Below the pieces are notes generated by a model. The model was given only the letters and a program-made list of their open reading frames with translations, made no database searches and was not told where the DNA came from. Made by a program: the position numbers and the translations under genes. Positions 12,501 through 25,925 of a DNA stretch of 64,000 nt are shown here, one piece after another. Position 1 is the first letter of the stretch. Each line of letters begins with the position of its first letter. The stretch is from Acanthopleura granulata (taxonomy: Eukaryota > Mollusca > Polyplacophora > Chitonida > Chitonidae), in the NCBI GenBank assembly GCA_016165875.1, contig JABBOT010000080.1, positions 48,876,032 to 48,940,031 on the forward strand, in the 5' to 3' direction.

Positions 12501-15500
12501 ACACATACGTACGTACATACGTACATACATACAGACATACATACATACGTAAAGGTAGGTTAGGATATAGTTTTCCATCTTCTTATTGTGTTGTTTTCCT
12601 TTCACTTTAACACCAATGAAATAAACGAATCATATCTAAACATTAAACCATTAGTATGGCTGAAAAATTCGTTGATTATTCTGTATAAAAATTCTTCAAG
12701 ATTTACATTTAATATTGCCAGACAATAGGATGGCGTTCTTTAATAGGATTTATGGGTCGATCTGCGTCCCAATGTGTAAACATTGCTTTTCTTATATTGC
12801 TTTTTGTGCTTTCAGCCTGTACCGTTATTGTGGCATTAACGGAGCAGATAGGCGAAATAAACAACGAGACAGTTGTCCGGGCCTTCGACCGGCTGTGTAA
12901 TTTTCTACCAGCGGACTATCAGATCTTTTGTCAAACATTTGGAAGTTACTTTGTACCACTGATTATTGATAGGTACGTTTTTTTTCCGCATTTTTGAACA
13001 TTTGTTACAGAGTAATGTTTTGGGAGGTAAATGCCGAAGGTGTATTTCTTGAAACCTAAACTTCATAACTATACTCAAATATAACATAAAACACACTTCG
13101 ACTGGAAGTTTGTCAACCTGTTATTGAGGTTTCTCCCACCGTCAAATGTGGCAGATTATGTGTCAGTCGATTGGAGTGAGTGCGGCTCAGAGAATAAAGA
13201 GATTAATATGTAAATAGATGAAATCATTGGTGTTTTGTTCCGCAAAAGTATCCGAACTTCACTAATTTCAGGATTGCATGCGCTTTTGCATCAAATCAGA
13301 AAACTCTCAAAGTTTTTTTTAATTGGGAAAGTCATCGATGGTACGTACGGTCTTGCTCCGATTTTTTGTCCTTTGTAGGGAGGGAAATCCGCTAGAGATT
13401 AGTTCTAATCTCTGATTACCTTCTCGCGCTCTTCAGCTGCGTGCTTTTTAAAACACGAGGATACGCGGAAAGTGTTAGCTGACCCTGGAGACGCTGGTTA
13501 TTTTGCAGCACGTGTCGAAAACGGGCGAAAATGTGCTAATCTCTCGCGGTTTGCCTATAATCTCGCATTTTCGCGTTTTCATGCGTTGCCGCGTGATTTT
13601 TAAAATGCACGGCTCGAGAACACGAATGACCGTATCTGTCTTCCATACAGTTATTAAAAACAAATAGCTCACCTACAGGCAACAGTTTGCCTCGATACAT
13701 TTTTGCTTCTAGCATGTTAAATTTATTATGACTATAATATTACCTCGGACACCTGGATACATGTTGTTTTTTTTTCAAAAAATGGGCACTCCATGAGCAC
13801 AAACCTGCGCCAGAACTAAAAAAGCAAGTTTCCCCCCTATCGACAAAGGGACAATACTCTGCGTTTGTGCCGTATGTCACAACCCTAATTCTCGATCGCT
13901 GTCAAAATGGATTGGTGCTTTTGAGAGTTTCGTCCATATCTCTCTATGCCTTGTTTGCGTTCACTTGCTAACAGACACAGACAAATATAAGACGACAAAA
14001 GCACACATGTAACCTTCAGGGCGGAGGTAATGATTTCTTGGACCCAATATGCTTTCTTGAGCACAAGTTGTCATCTCGACGCAAAGTTTTCTTCTTTTTA
14101 CCAAATGAAGTTGTGTTCAAAACTTATAAATATGGTAAGTTAAAAGGATTGAAAACTTGCATTGAGGCAAATTTAAATGTTCCTTTTTGGGCCGCCTACC
14201 TGTGTGTACACCACTGATGTCAGTTCTTCCTCATGTTTGTAGTTTGGAGAAGAGAGCGACACCGGATGTTGTGTGTCACGCTATAGGGCTATGTTACACA
14301 CAAGCGGGAAAACCCGAGTGTTCAGTTTTCCCTCCTCCAAAGGTAAGTGCACATGGACCAACTCAACTAAATATGTAAATCATAAAACACAGTTTTACAC
14401 AAACAAAGTAGCTGTCAAATTAAAGGGTACGTAGTACAAATACATGTTGTTCAGCATCCTTCTAGGATTGCCTCACCCAAGAATATTTTCTGTGAGTAGC
14501 ATATTTGTCTAGAACTTATCTAAGACCTATGACTTTGTATCAGTATAAGAGGACTGCCTGAGTTTTAACCTGGGCACAATACGTTGTGGACATACTTACA
14601 TTTTTTCGAATATTAATTGCGTATGTTTAATTACTGATTTCATAATTATGTGCTCGAATTCTTTGCAGGGTGGTGTAAAGGCGCATGTTGGCCGTATTGC
14701 GAAACGGGACACAAGCCTGGTAAGTCACGTGACCACAGTGTACGTCAGTGTGAGTGGCATGCTGTGCGGCATTTTTTCTCATGGGGTTAGGTGCGCCGTA
14801 CCAGAGGTGATGAAGGTAGGCCTTCCGCACTGATGGCCATTGTAGTAACGTGTCTGGAAGCTGCGAGAGGCTTACACGTCACTCACGTTTGTTAGTGCAC
14901 GTGGGATGGTGGAGAATTTGGGTTAAGTAACCTCCCTATCTGATTCAGAAGGAATCAAGTCAGCATCACGAATGGTGGAGAAAACGGGCTAAGAAACAAT
15001 CCTATCTGATACAGAGGGAATCAAGACAACGTCACGTACGTGTTCTGGTACACGTCGGATGAAACATATATAAACCTTTTCAACGTAATGATAACTCCTG
15101 TCAGATTTTATTTGTTGTACACAACTTTCATTCGAAAATGTTTCGAGTAAATTAAAAATATTTTATCATATCACTCAAACCGAAAGATTATTGGTTTATT
15201 AATATGCAATTACGTTCGACCAATCGTTTTTTTTCAACAGAGATATTTACGAGCCGATATTTGCGATTTACCGGGTGTGAAAGAATTATGCGATTGGATA
15301 AAAAAGTAAGTATAATGGCTGATACATCGCACCTCAAAATGTTTCGAGCGGGGAGTGTAAAGATTTTCCCACAACTTGTTGTTACAATCTTTAATCACGA
15401 TTACCTCAGATTAAAAAAAAAAATAATCGAATAGCTTCTCAAACTCATCTATGGTAGTTGAATAATTCGTAGCAAAATCACAATTGGATTGAAGTTTGTC

Positions 15501-18500
15501 AAGAGTGACTGTTTCTTTTTTCAATCCGAACTCTATAGCTTAACATATAAGACTGCACGAAATAACTGCATGTGCACTAATTCTGTTAGATTCATTAGAG
15601 TATGTTTTACTCTTCATCAGAATATTTGACCAGCATGATCCTGCCTTAGATGCAGATGGAGACTACCATAGTACGGCACAGGTAATGTCATAACACAAGC
15701 TATTATGTAATAAAGTGGGATCGACCACGCACTGTTTCAAGAATACACCCGCTAACATCATGTAACTCCAGGAAATCTTCCAACAGTATATATTTATTTA
15801 TTTATTTGATTGGTAGTTACGCCGTACTCAGGAATATTTCACTTTTACTACGGCGGCCAGCAATATGGTGGGAGGAAACCAGGCAGAGCTCAGGAGAAAC
15901 CCACGACCATCTGCAGGTTGCCGACATACCTTCCCACGTACGGCCGGAGAGGAAGCCAGCATGAGCTGGACTTGAACTCACAGCGACCGCATTGGTGTGA
16001 GGCTTCTTGGCCATTACACTGTGCTAGCGCGCTAACCAACTGAGCCACCGAGCCCCACTCCAACAGTATGTAATGCCTAATACTGATATAATATCCCTGA
16101 AATGTACGATTACATCATAATACACTTACATAAGCCTATAAACTCCTCCAAATAGGTCGCTGTCAAGTGGTATTGAAGACTGAAGCGTGTTTTGGTGATT
16201 TAAAGGGCATTGTAGATGAAAAAAATTATTCCCTCTACGGCTCAACAGTTTTTAAATAAAACTTAAAACAGTCTAGGCCTATGTACATGGATCACAATTT
16301 TTCGTGTTAATAACAATGACGTGGTCTGGAATCAGTTATATTTTAGTTCGTTTTTGTGTCTTTTGCAGACTTTACGAGGTGTGTCGTGGCGTGGCAAAGA
16401 TTGTGACGATTCTAACCCCGCTATACATCCGGGTGCTAAGTAAGTATAGCCACACCCATCACGTCAAGGATTATACTTAATTCGTTTTGTTTTGCCCTGA
16501 GTTATATGTTGGACCAACCAAAAACATTCGCCGAAAACGCTTCGCTATAATGAATTACCTATGAAAAGATGTCACTTCTCCATCAGAAATGTTTCTTTCT
16601 GCAGAGGCGCCAAATATTTCACTCTGAAACAATAGTTTACCCTCATAACACTGAATAGTATTTCGCGAAATTCAGCTGTGAAGCTTTTTCGGCTTTCAAG
16701 AGCATGGATTAACATCTATGTGATCTGCACTAAAATTGCTAGGTCGATATGAAGCCAAAGTTACTTCCTGACCTGTTCACGCTTGAATATTTGTGTGGCA
16801 AGGATCCAGTCTTTCAACTCCCACTCACTTATTCGACACAAAAACAGTCTACATTTTCTGCTATTGTTTAATCAGTTATCATAAAGTGTATGAATTGAAA
16901 GTTTTTTGTGCCTTTGTCATTTGATGAATGTATGTACACCCCATCACCCAGGCCGGCAGCTATACACTTTAAGACACGTGTTTAGGACCTAAACACATAG
17001 CAAAACACAATCGATGTTGGATTTCGTTAGTTTTGTAGTTCAGCTTACAAAGATTCTCATCGAATGGTATTTATGGCAAACACACGGATTGCTTTTACAG
17101 AGCTATTGACTCGGACGTCTACGTTGATTCGAATTGCAATGGCATACACGTGAGTTGATTGCTATTTTTTAAAAAATGTTTCTAATATTTTTCTGTATTG
17201 CATAAGTTATTTTCATGTCGCAATGAAATCAGTCCCTCTGTAACACGTGAGAATTTTGGTTGGAATAAAGATACTCTGCATTTAAGCTGTAACCATTCCT
17301 GCATTCTCTCTCGAGAGAGTCGTCAGCTCTCGTCAGAACGCATGCTTTAATCCAGCTGTTACGGAGTTTAGTTACAAGGCCCAAATAGGTAAACTAGTAG
17401 GAGTAGTTTAGGTCAGGCTACAATGGAATGAATGATTATGGCTGAATGCCACATCGGCAATGTTTCAGCCATATCGTGGCGAGAACTACAATCGATAATC
17501 CGAAGCTGAAATAAGCTGGTGTCATGTCCACCTGGTCTTAATGAACAACATGCCACATAATGCCACATGTTCGTGTAGGTTTGGAATAGAGCAACATCCA
17601 ACGACTGAACTATTCTGAAAGTTTGACTAAACGTTCTGGTGTGCTTTTATTTTTTGCTGACATCTCGGGATAGTATGGCTAAATTCTTGAACTCTATTAC
17701 CTCATGCAAAACACTGTAATGATCACGAATACATTATGTGTATGAGTCTTTCATTTATTTATATATACAATTGATTTTTGACGGCGACCTCATTAACAGT
17801 TCACTAATGTAACGATGGTAATGTATATGGCGTTATGTGGGCGGACATGGCACAGCCCGGAAAATACTGCAGCCGTTCGATTGACCAGCCAGAGTGAGAT
17901 TCGAACTTACGATAACTTAATGCACTTCTCGCTAAAATCAATCAGCCGATCGTCCACCAACTGACAATGTAGTTTTGTCCATTTTAAGGGTACCGACGGT
18001 GCCTCTGGCACTCCATATGAGGATTTGTTGTGTGGGAATAGCTCCTCACGTGGGGTGGTGATCCTCGGAGACTCTGTAGGTGCCCACTTCCACCTGCCAG
18101 AGGAATGGTTCGACGGGAGGCTCATCTCTGTGGTAAGGTGTTTGTTAGACCCACGTGCTCTTGTCACCTTGACGGGCTGTTGTAAATACAAATAAATACT
18201 AATCGTATTTTTTCATTTATTCATTCATGTATAACGCCATGCTCAAGTATTTTCCACTTATATGCATGACGACAGCCAGGCCAGTGAATGGTGAAAACCG
18301 GTGTGCCCATGCAGAGTGAATCAATGACCTTTGCCACGTAACTGACACTTTACGGGTGGCGGAAACTGACATGCTGGAGAAAATCACTGACATTCGCCAC
18401 TTAGCTGACAATTTGCGGGTGGAAGAAACTGGAATGCCAGAGTAAATCACCGACACTCACCACGCACTGGGCAAACCTCTTGACTTAAAATCGGATCCTA

Positions 18501-21500
18501 ACCAGCGAAAGGTGTATTCGAATACCCAGTCTCCTTTGTCAAGGGCCTGGTGGTCGCAGAGAGCCAGCGCTTTAACCATCTGAACGAGCGTGGCAATAAC
18601 AGTAATTGTAAACAATAACTACTCCTTCACGTTTGTGTCCAACCTTATTACCTACTTCATCTGGAGATATTGTCTTGAAGGGTTGTTCTAGGCAGATAGG
18701 TAGCAGGTGAATGGCATTCAGAATTTGAGCCTCATTGTGTTTATGTCCACTTCATATAGTAACGTGCGCAGGTCACTCCAAGGTGTTTCCTTGTAAACAA
18801 TCCTAATGATGACCAAATAAAGGTCGAAATATTGATGTTTGCCAACGATGGGTTTTAAATCTTTTGGAGTGATTTACGTACTTTATTGTGTTTGTGTGAT
18901 CTAGGAAAAATATTCTGTAGTCGTATACGTAGACCTTTGTATAGCAGTGTGCGAGTTTGTTCAATAAGACAACCAGTGGTAGCATGCCTTTCATTGCACT
19001 ACCCGGATTAATGAAGAATTTGTTCAGCTCTTTAGTCGTATTAAGTATGTGTGTAGTAATTCAGCTTTGACTCCTGAATTGCTCCTGATGCTGCTAATTG
19101 CCCCTTAGTCCGTAATGGAGTGAAACTGTTCATCCGTCAATCCATCCAACGTCCATCAATCTCTACAGGAAGCCTTCAAAGATCTGACGTTTATTTTGGA
19201 AAATGAAATCGACTGGCCGGAACTCTCGTCCGCAACAGGTATGTGATCGGAAGCACTCACACACTCTCCCGTTACTTACCGAGGCTAAATGCCAATCAGT
19301 TGATCTTCGAGGCTTGCATTAGCTCCTGTAAATCAATTAAATGTCACAACTAACTGTTCTCTGAAATCAGACCTTGAAAATTAATTATGAAATTAAATTC
19401 ATTGTTTTGGAAATTCAATTTGTGATAGGGTGCCTTTTATATGACACATGGTTTCTACAGTTTAAATTTAAAATTAAGTTTAAAGTTTGACCACAACTGA
19501 TTTCCTTCTCGCTTGTTCCTTCTATGAACCTTACCACCTTGCTATAACTGGAGAATGCTGTCTGCATATCGTGACAAGCACGTGAAACTGTCATAACGAC
19601 TACAGTTGTGGTTGTGGTACACGTTACAGAGCTTCGTGCCGGTGGACCCTTAGTCTGTCCTCTGTCAAGAATGACCAAAGCAGTGTACCATCGGCTGGCT
19701 ACACGCCACTCAACATTTGTGTTTCTGATGATTTCTGTCTTGGTTTCTGTTATGAATGCTATAGGTTACAAGAACAGCACATACTCTGTGACGAAGGGCC
19801 CGACCCACTCCGTGTACCATAGCATGTGGGAGAGGAATCGTTGTAACCACCGGGATTATCAGAACATTGCTGTCAACGGTATATATGTTACCCTATAATC
19901 CATTGAATCCTTCCATCTTCAAATTCGGATGATCATGTCCGTCTGCGTCCCACAGTGATGTGTGGAATGGGTGTGCTCACAGTCCCTGGGTGCTCTGAAG
20001 ATGGGTGGTGGTTTACTCACGGCATTTGCTCCATCCAGGAACTTGGCCGCCCTATTAGTGAAAAATTCCTGAGCATGCAAAATGATTTGTTTGGACAGAA
20101 CCATTTTTGTGTTACACATTTCAAATCGCTTGTCGTGCTGCTGAATAGTGATTAGTGACGGAGGCCGACTAGCAAACGTTATCTTCCCACGTAGTTGTCA
20201 GATTTCAACATGTATCCAGTAAACAGAACTGATCATATTTTCACAGGAGATAACTCTGATTGCCTTGACAGGTGCGCGTTACTCGACAATGATGTCCACT
20301 ATAATTAAAAGGTAACATCATGTTTAATATAATCAGAACAAGTTTATTCAAAGTCACATTCATCTCGTGTAACAATTAAACGTATCCTTCGTAAATGTTA
20401 ACTCTACAAAAATGTAGGAAGCCACCTGCTTTTGACATCCAGCGGCGGAAGGCGGAATTACCTGAAGTTCATGTTTCATGTTTCATGTCTTCCCGCTTGG
20501 CCCGTATTAATCTGGACAATCGTGGAATGTGTAAATATGCAAGAAACCCCTAAAATAAAGTCATTTCCCCAGTCTACCAAAATTCAATTTTTGGTTCACA
20601 CTGTTTTAATGATCTTTTTTGCGTAGCCTTGCTCGCCAGCCTGCCACCGACACACCACTGCTTGTCATCTGTGCTCTTGTGGGTAATGACGTCTGTAATG
20701 GGTAAGTACCTACATGCAGTAGATTCATTCAGATTCATCTTCAGGATTAGGACTCAGTTAATGTAATAAACTGTGTGAGGTGCGACATTACGTCATGATC
20801 ATCCTGAAAGGTAGTATGTTAGCTACTGTAACCGTCTGTAATGGGCAATAACCAGCACTACCGCGCACGTATTGGTCCCCCCACTCACTTCTATCATTTT
20901 TGTGTTTGGATCGTTCTCCATTTTAATGGAATGCATTGTATTTATCATATATGTACTACCGAATATAATGTCCACTGTGATTGCTGCGGTGGCTGACGAA
21001 ATCATGTTTGTCAGAGCAAGTGCACCGAACCAGGGTAAGATCCCGGACAAAATGTAACTTTTTGTTTCATGCCAACTGCAGTGATTTCTACACCTTGTAT
21101 TATGTGCGGTTCTGTCATTAATCCAGGCACGTGGACACATTTGCTCACATGACCACACCTGAGGAAATACGAGAGAGTTTTACCAAAACACTGCAGTATT
21201 TGGTATGTTCCTTTTTCACGAAAAGTGGACATTTTTACCGTAAATTTGCATTCGTCCATTTGTAATCTGACATCGTAATCCTTTTCTGACTAAGGTTCAG
21301 CTTTTCCTCAAGGATAATACATGTATTAAATATCTATTTTTATCCTTTGAGAAGCATATGGAACAATCTATTTAACTTTACGGGCTTAACGTGCCTTTCT
21401 ATGTTGGTCTTCCTCAAAACTACAACATAACTGTATGTACTAATACGAAGTTGTAAAGTCGTCATACCTACAAATTGTTAAAATGCTTATGTGAATGTCA

Positions 21501-24500
21501 TCTTTTCCTGGCAAAAGTTCTTATCTCTTTTTTGACTAAAAATAAGCTTGAAATATGTTACAGTCAAGGTCTTGGCATGGATCTGCTTTTGTTTTTTAAT
21601 AGGAAACCCACATTCCTGTTGGTAGCCACATTGTCGTGAACGGCCTAGTGGATGGACGTATACTCTTCAACAGTCTTCATAACAGAATACATCCAATTGG
21701 TCGATTCCGCAATGACGTCACTTACTCTCAATTTTACGACTACTTGAAATGTTTGGAGGTGAGTTTCATGAAGATTTTTGTGCGCATGGAATGTAATAGT
21801 TCGAATAAAATTGTCCTTAAACATTACATTTGAATGGAAGTAGAAAATAATGTAACCACATATGGCCTGAAGATAAAACTTTGTTATGTATACGGAAGAG
21901 TTGAATCCAGTAAATGCTTCCAACGATCAAAATCCTGGATGTAAAGTTATGTTGGTTCACTTTGTTAGTACCTGATAGCTAAGGCGCTGGCTCGTTCGAC
22001 CAGTATCATTCCACTGACCAGTGAGATCATGTGTTCGAATCCAGCCAGAAGCCAGGAAGTTTTCATGTACCTGGGGAAATATAGTAGTTTCCTCCAGCCA
22101 GTTTTTCTCCACCCTCATGTCCTTACCCTGATAATCGCCTAAATGGTGAACAATGCTTAAAGCGCTTTAAGCACCAGTGAAATAAACAAATAAATACATT
22201 TAAACAGTCCTCTAAACTATATAACGCCTGATATTGAGTTTGTACAAAAATTTACAATTCTTCCTTTACTATCCCTGTTTCTTCCCCTGAAATGCACTCC
22301 TTCATATCTAAACAAACATACCAACACGATGTATTTGTGTAAGCTTGTTTTCCTGTGAATGGTGTATATTAGATACTTCGATGCCATTTAAGGCCATTAT
22401 CATACCATTCTCCTATCGTTGCAATGCCCGACGATAATACGAAGCGGTGGAACAACAGAACGAAGCGATGGCACGATGGTACTAAGTGATGGTACGACAG
22501 CAAGAATCGATAGCACGATGGCACAAAGCGAAGGTGCGATGGTACGAAGTTGTGCTCATCGCGTCGGCGCTGCCTGGCCGTATACCGTCTCATCGCTCCG
22601 TACCATCGCCCCTCCGTCAGGTGATGCTACATGTACGATGGCACGATGGTATTTATTTATTTATTTCATTGGTGTTTTACGCCGTACGCAAGAATGTTTC
22701 ACTTATACGACGGAGGCCAGCATTATGGTGGCGGGAAACGCACGAAAATCCGCAGGTTGCTGGCAGAGCCTCCCACGTATGGCTGGGCACAATGGTAGGA
22801 CATAGCCCTTAATCGGCATCTGTTTTAACCACTCTCCAGCGTTACATGGTGTAGATCGAGACTATGTTACTTTCAGATCTCCCCGTGTAATGGATGGCTG
22901 AATTCAAACGAAACTGTCCGAGATATGACGACAGAGGTAGGAGAAGGTTACCAATAATCTAATGAGCTGTACATTTCATAAAGCACGGCTCGAGTGTCAA
23001 GTAACACTAGCCTTTTTGGAGAGTTTCGCTTCTAAGAATCAGAAAATTTATGCAATCCGTGTTTTCGATGCATCACCATAATACATCATAACGTACTGCC
23101 GGCAACATCGTTTCTGAAACTTTTATTGCACATTTATTAGACCAAACGTTTATCGAACAAACGAACTTGTTAAAAACAAACACCCTTTTGGGGTTTTTTT
23201 TTTTTGGTCAAACTGTGAACGTAGCTCCATTTCTCGCTTTGTTTCAGAGAGCTAAGCTATTAAATACCGTCCTCAAGAACGTGTCGGCGTCTTATCAGAG
23301 TCAGGTGTTTGATGTTCACTACTTCGATTTCCCTATAGAAGATGGTAAGCTTAACAGATGAGTAAAGACAGATCGATGGGAAAACTCCCGATTAACGCAG
23401 ATCAGATTTCAGCTGGATAAGTTCCTCCGTGCATGAGAATTTTTTTTAATTTAAAAGTGCTTTTCGAAAAAGGCCCGCTTTATGTAAGAAAATATTTCGT
23501 CAAGAAATTTTGGGTGTTGGTACAAAATTCCTCACGTATGAGAAACTACGACCTTTCCACAGATGCACTCTACAAGTCTTTCGTCGCACGAGCCTTACGC
23601 GCGCAAACGCGCCTTCTTTTCCAACAGCTTATATATGGTGGTATATATTATATATAGACTGGTAAATTAATGTCATTTAGAAAGTGGTTTGAGTAAGAAT
23701 ATTATGGGTTTTTTTTTGGCGATTTACGCTTTCTGGATATAGCAGAGATTCTAGAACTGAAAACTGAATCCTCTTTCGAACCAATGGCTTCTTGCACTTA
23801 ATCGCCTGATCGGCAGAAGAGTGATGCACCTGATGGACAGCACTTGGCGTAGAAGGTTAGCGTGTACTCTTTTCACCACTAGAACCTGTGTTATGTCCAG
23901 AAAATGTAAATCATAAATAATCAATAAGCCTGTGAAAATTTTGCAAGCAGACCAACATGTAATTATTAAAGCTGAGACAGGGGTACCACAGATGGTGTGA
24001 CGTCAGCTTCCATACCGGACCAATAGCAAATGCACGAAATGCTTAAAACTAGTGAGTTGTTCATCTGAAATACTGTGCTGATAATGTGTTTAAGTATGCC
24101 GGGTACAAAACAGGGCATCTGTTTTCTCTGACTGGACTAATATAAGCTGTTCCCGATTAGGGTCAATTCAAGGTGCATGGCTAGAATGCGCAGGCCGCCT
24201 GGCTTTAAGGCCATGCTTAGCATTTTATTGTACATTTACTTTATCCGACCCCAGCCAGTCTGCTGTTATCGAAAAGTTTTCTCGGTTTCCTCCCAAGAAT
24301 GAGAAAACGTAAAAATCTGAGTATATTAAAACTGATCTGTTGGAAAAATCTGCTTGCAGCTATAAAGAGGTGGGAAGCTAATGGTGGTGAGGCTTGGCAG
24401 TTGATAGAGGCTGTGGACGGATTTCATACTAATCAGGTAAGGGAGAGGTTCCTCGGTAGACTTCTTCTAGTGTAACATTATCCACAAGACAAAGGTTTAT

Positions 24501-25429
24501 CCATCTGTCTGTCATGTGTGTCCATCCATCCATCCGTCCATCCATCCGTCCATCCATCCGTTTGTCTTTCCGTCAGCAACTTGACGCCACGGGTTTTGGT
24601 GAAGGATTGCACCGCCTGACAATTAATAATTAATAACCCATTATATTTAGGTGCAGGAATTTTTAAAGGAGTCCTCCCTATTATCAGGTATGTGTCTTTC
24701 TGTCTGGAAGTTTAGGGATTTCGCTGACGCTTCGTGCACAGCTTGCCTTCAAACAAGCAACAGTGCAAGTTTTGGGGATTGTTTTTTTATTTCAATCAAT
24801 TCTTCGCCATTGTCATATGCCTGTCTCTCTGCCACCATGAATTTTCCTGAAACTTGGAGCACCACCTATCGTCATCACCAGTTCATTACATTGGGCTGCT
24901 GATCCGGTTCTTGATCGCAATCTAAGAAATGTTTGGAAGCCGTTCTTCGCCATTACGAGACACTGCAAGGATGCGGTGCACTGTACGGTGGGATTTGTAC
25001 CTTTAACCGTGGCAGAGACGTGGGACCTCTCCTACAGTTTAAAACCAGGAATACCTTCATGTACCTTATCTTCACACCATGTCCCACCTAATGTAGGTTA
25101 AGGTTATTGTATAAACTTGAATGAATGATTATGGCTTAACGCCACATCTCAGCCATATCGTGGCGATATATAAACTTGAGGTAATTTCGACTTTCAAACC
25201 TGTGTTACATTGTCTGCATCAGTCTGCTCCAGAGGGTAACTTGTTAAAGTCGATTTCACCTCGTTGTTTTAAATGTTGACTTTTTCTTTTCCCCTAGTAC
25301 GGTCAGGCCTTGACAGCCCAGTTAATGTGGGAGTATCTGCAGACAAATCTGCCCCATGTTATTGGCGAAGAGAATCCTCACAACAGCGATATTCAGTCTC
25401 TGTTCGGGGACCAAGGAGGTTACGAATAG
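9600..25429 (+). CDS. AOAH: Acyloxyacyl hydrolase (complete, 19 exons, 576 aa)
   Basis: AOAH removes secondary acyl chains from lipid A of bacterial lipopolysaccharide, detoxifying it; it is secreted or lysosomal. Exons: 9600-9735, 12816-12972, 14243-14342, 14669-14719, 15241-15305, 15621-15681, 16369-16439, 17101-17149, 17989-18132, 19169-19238, 19765-19878, 20272-20311, 20627-20701, 21127-21202, 21603-21758, 22877-22936, 23248-23344, 24360-24436, 25298-25429. All phases agree and give 576 residues, against about 575 in human AOAH. A signal peptide (residues 1-25) precedes a saposin-B domain with CVAC at 44-47 and further Cys in exons 2-3. The DCDDSNP-DSNCNG stretch is the expected Ca-binding region. 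The lipase domain has GDS (Ser259), GND (372-374), SLHNRIHP and DGFH (Asp527, His530). The C-terminus FGDQGGYE matches the family. An in-frame TAG lies just upstream of the ATG. Introns are repeat-rich; intron 1 is 3.1 kb. Confidence 0.96.
10850..11278. mobile_element. Foldback / long-TIR element in AOAH intron 1
   Basis: The left end gcttatcagtaaagttag is mirrored at the right by ctaactttactgacacacagttgataagc, with an extra CACACAGT in the right arm. The similarity runs inward for more than 50 bp (tttacactgaaaat... / ...attttctgtgtaaa). The interior has repeated 'ggaaatcatttttacg', 'aaatgatttccacc' and 'cacatgaaaa' blocks in both orientations and an A-run. It looks like a non-autonomous foldback or MITE-like element of about 430 bp. 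Confidence 0.65.
11650..12200. repeat. Degenerate minisatellite (~35-bp unit) in AOAH intron 1
   Basis: Repeated variants of 'ggcctcgacgtcgtatatag' followed by a G-rich 'ctagggag' spacer occur roughly every 30-40 bp. Units are diverged, which points to an old array. No open frame is maintained across it. Confidence 0.7.
12473..12552. repeat. Simple repeat (acat/acgt)n
   Basis: Interrupted runs of the tetranucleotide acat and its acgt variant in AOAH intron 1. Confidence 0.9.
15790..16058 (-). mobile_element. SINE family A, full length, minus orientation, 11-bp target duplication
   Basis: Complete copy from the TATTTATTTATTT tail to the tRNA-like head ending 'ccaactgagccaccgagcccc'. TCCAACAGTAT is duplicated at 15779-15789 and 16059-16069. 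It lies in AOAH intron 6. Its head still shows a good B-box-like gcgctaaccaactgagccac. Confidence 0.92.
17423..17491. repeat. Short dispersed repeat ('tgattatggctgaatgccacat...atatcgtggcg')
   Basis: A segment in AOAH intron 8 shares its order of blocks (atgaatgattatggct, gccacatc, cagccatatcgtggcga) with 25117-25166. It resembles the short 'taacgcc...atatcacggcg' repeats common in mollusc genomes. It probably represents ends of an unnamed interspersed element. Confidence 0.5.
18210..18600 (-). repeat. Old degenerate SINE-like sequence
   Basis: Starts with a 'catttattcattcatgtataacgccatgctcaagtattttccactta' tail similar to reverse family A, then diverges. It ends in a tRNA-like stretch (agccagcgctttaaccatctgaacgagc). 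Probably an old or different SINE; it lies in AOAH intron 9. Confidence 0.45.
21972..22198 (+). mobile_element. tRNA-derived SINE, family C
   Basis: A tRNA-like head ('tagctaaggcgctggctcgttcgaccag', then 'gtgttcgaatccagcc' resembling a B box) is followed by a body distinct from family A and an A-rich aaataaacaaataaa tail. It lies in AOAH intron 15. Confidence 0.7.
22425..22648. repeat. Degenerate 'gatggcacgatggtacgaag' minisatellite
   Basis: Many variants of 'cgatggtacgaag' and 'cgatggcac' at intervals of about 10-20 bp in AOAH intron 15. The open frames here come from the repeat, not from a gene. Confidence 0.65.
22650..22800 (-). mobile_element. SINE family A, truncated, minus orientation
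   Basis: Reverse tail (atttatttatttatttcattggtgttttacgcc), then the core 'aggccagcattatggtggcgggaaac' and 'tcccacgtatggc'. The tRNA-like head is missing. It directly abuts the preceding minisatellite. Confidence 0.8.
24517..24562. repeat. Simple repeat (catc/cgtc)n
   Basis: Runs of ccatccatccgt in AOAH intron 18. Confidence 0.9.
25117..25166. repeat. Short dispersed repeat, second copy
   Basis: Shares 'gaatgattatggctTaacgccacat' and 'cagccatatcgtggcgat' with 17423-17491; lies in AOAH intron 18. Confidence 0.5.
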
Positions 25430-25925
25430 AGCCGAATGTCTCCGACGCCACAAGGAGTTGACCTGTCTACAACATAGTCCTACGTTGAGGATTGTGAAGC
25501 GCTACATTGCACAACAGGAAGTGCTTAACGTGGGACTTGTGGGCCAAACCTATCAGAGTTCTGTACTTCAAGGGGTGGGAGGGGTGAGTCTTTCACATGT
25601 GATGACAAAGGTAAAGGTAGCCACAATGATTCTTGTCTGCGATAGCTTTGTAGTACAAACCTTTTCCGAAACTGGCTTGGTTGTTTAAGTCATGGTACTC
25701 AGGAAATTCTCAGAATATTTGTATCGTGAAATATGATATAAACATTCCGTTTTGTACACTGTCGTTGAAGTGATTGTTTGCTTGTCTCATCTGTACACAG
25801 TTTCTGCGATCCCATGAGTTGTGTATTTACCAGAGCTGTGAGTAATTAATCACTGTGATGTGAATAATCAGTAGTTGTTCTGTGAATAATTAGTCTGTAT
25901 GTTGTAAATAATAATTTACTAACCT

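Noticed and set aside
15980..16058. tRNA-like sequence in SINE heads (also at 8758-9033, 37916-38170, 61817-62082, 50262)
   Set aside because: They have box-B-like motifs but lack full cloverleaf pairing and are fused to SINE bodies, so they are not tRNA genes.
25356..25688. 110-codon frame overlapping the last AOAH exon
   Set aside because: Out of frame with the AOAH C-terminus, which matches the family exactly.
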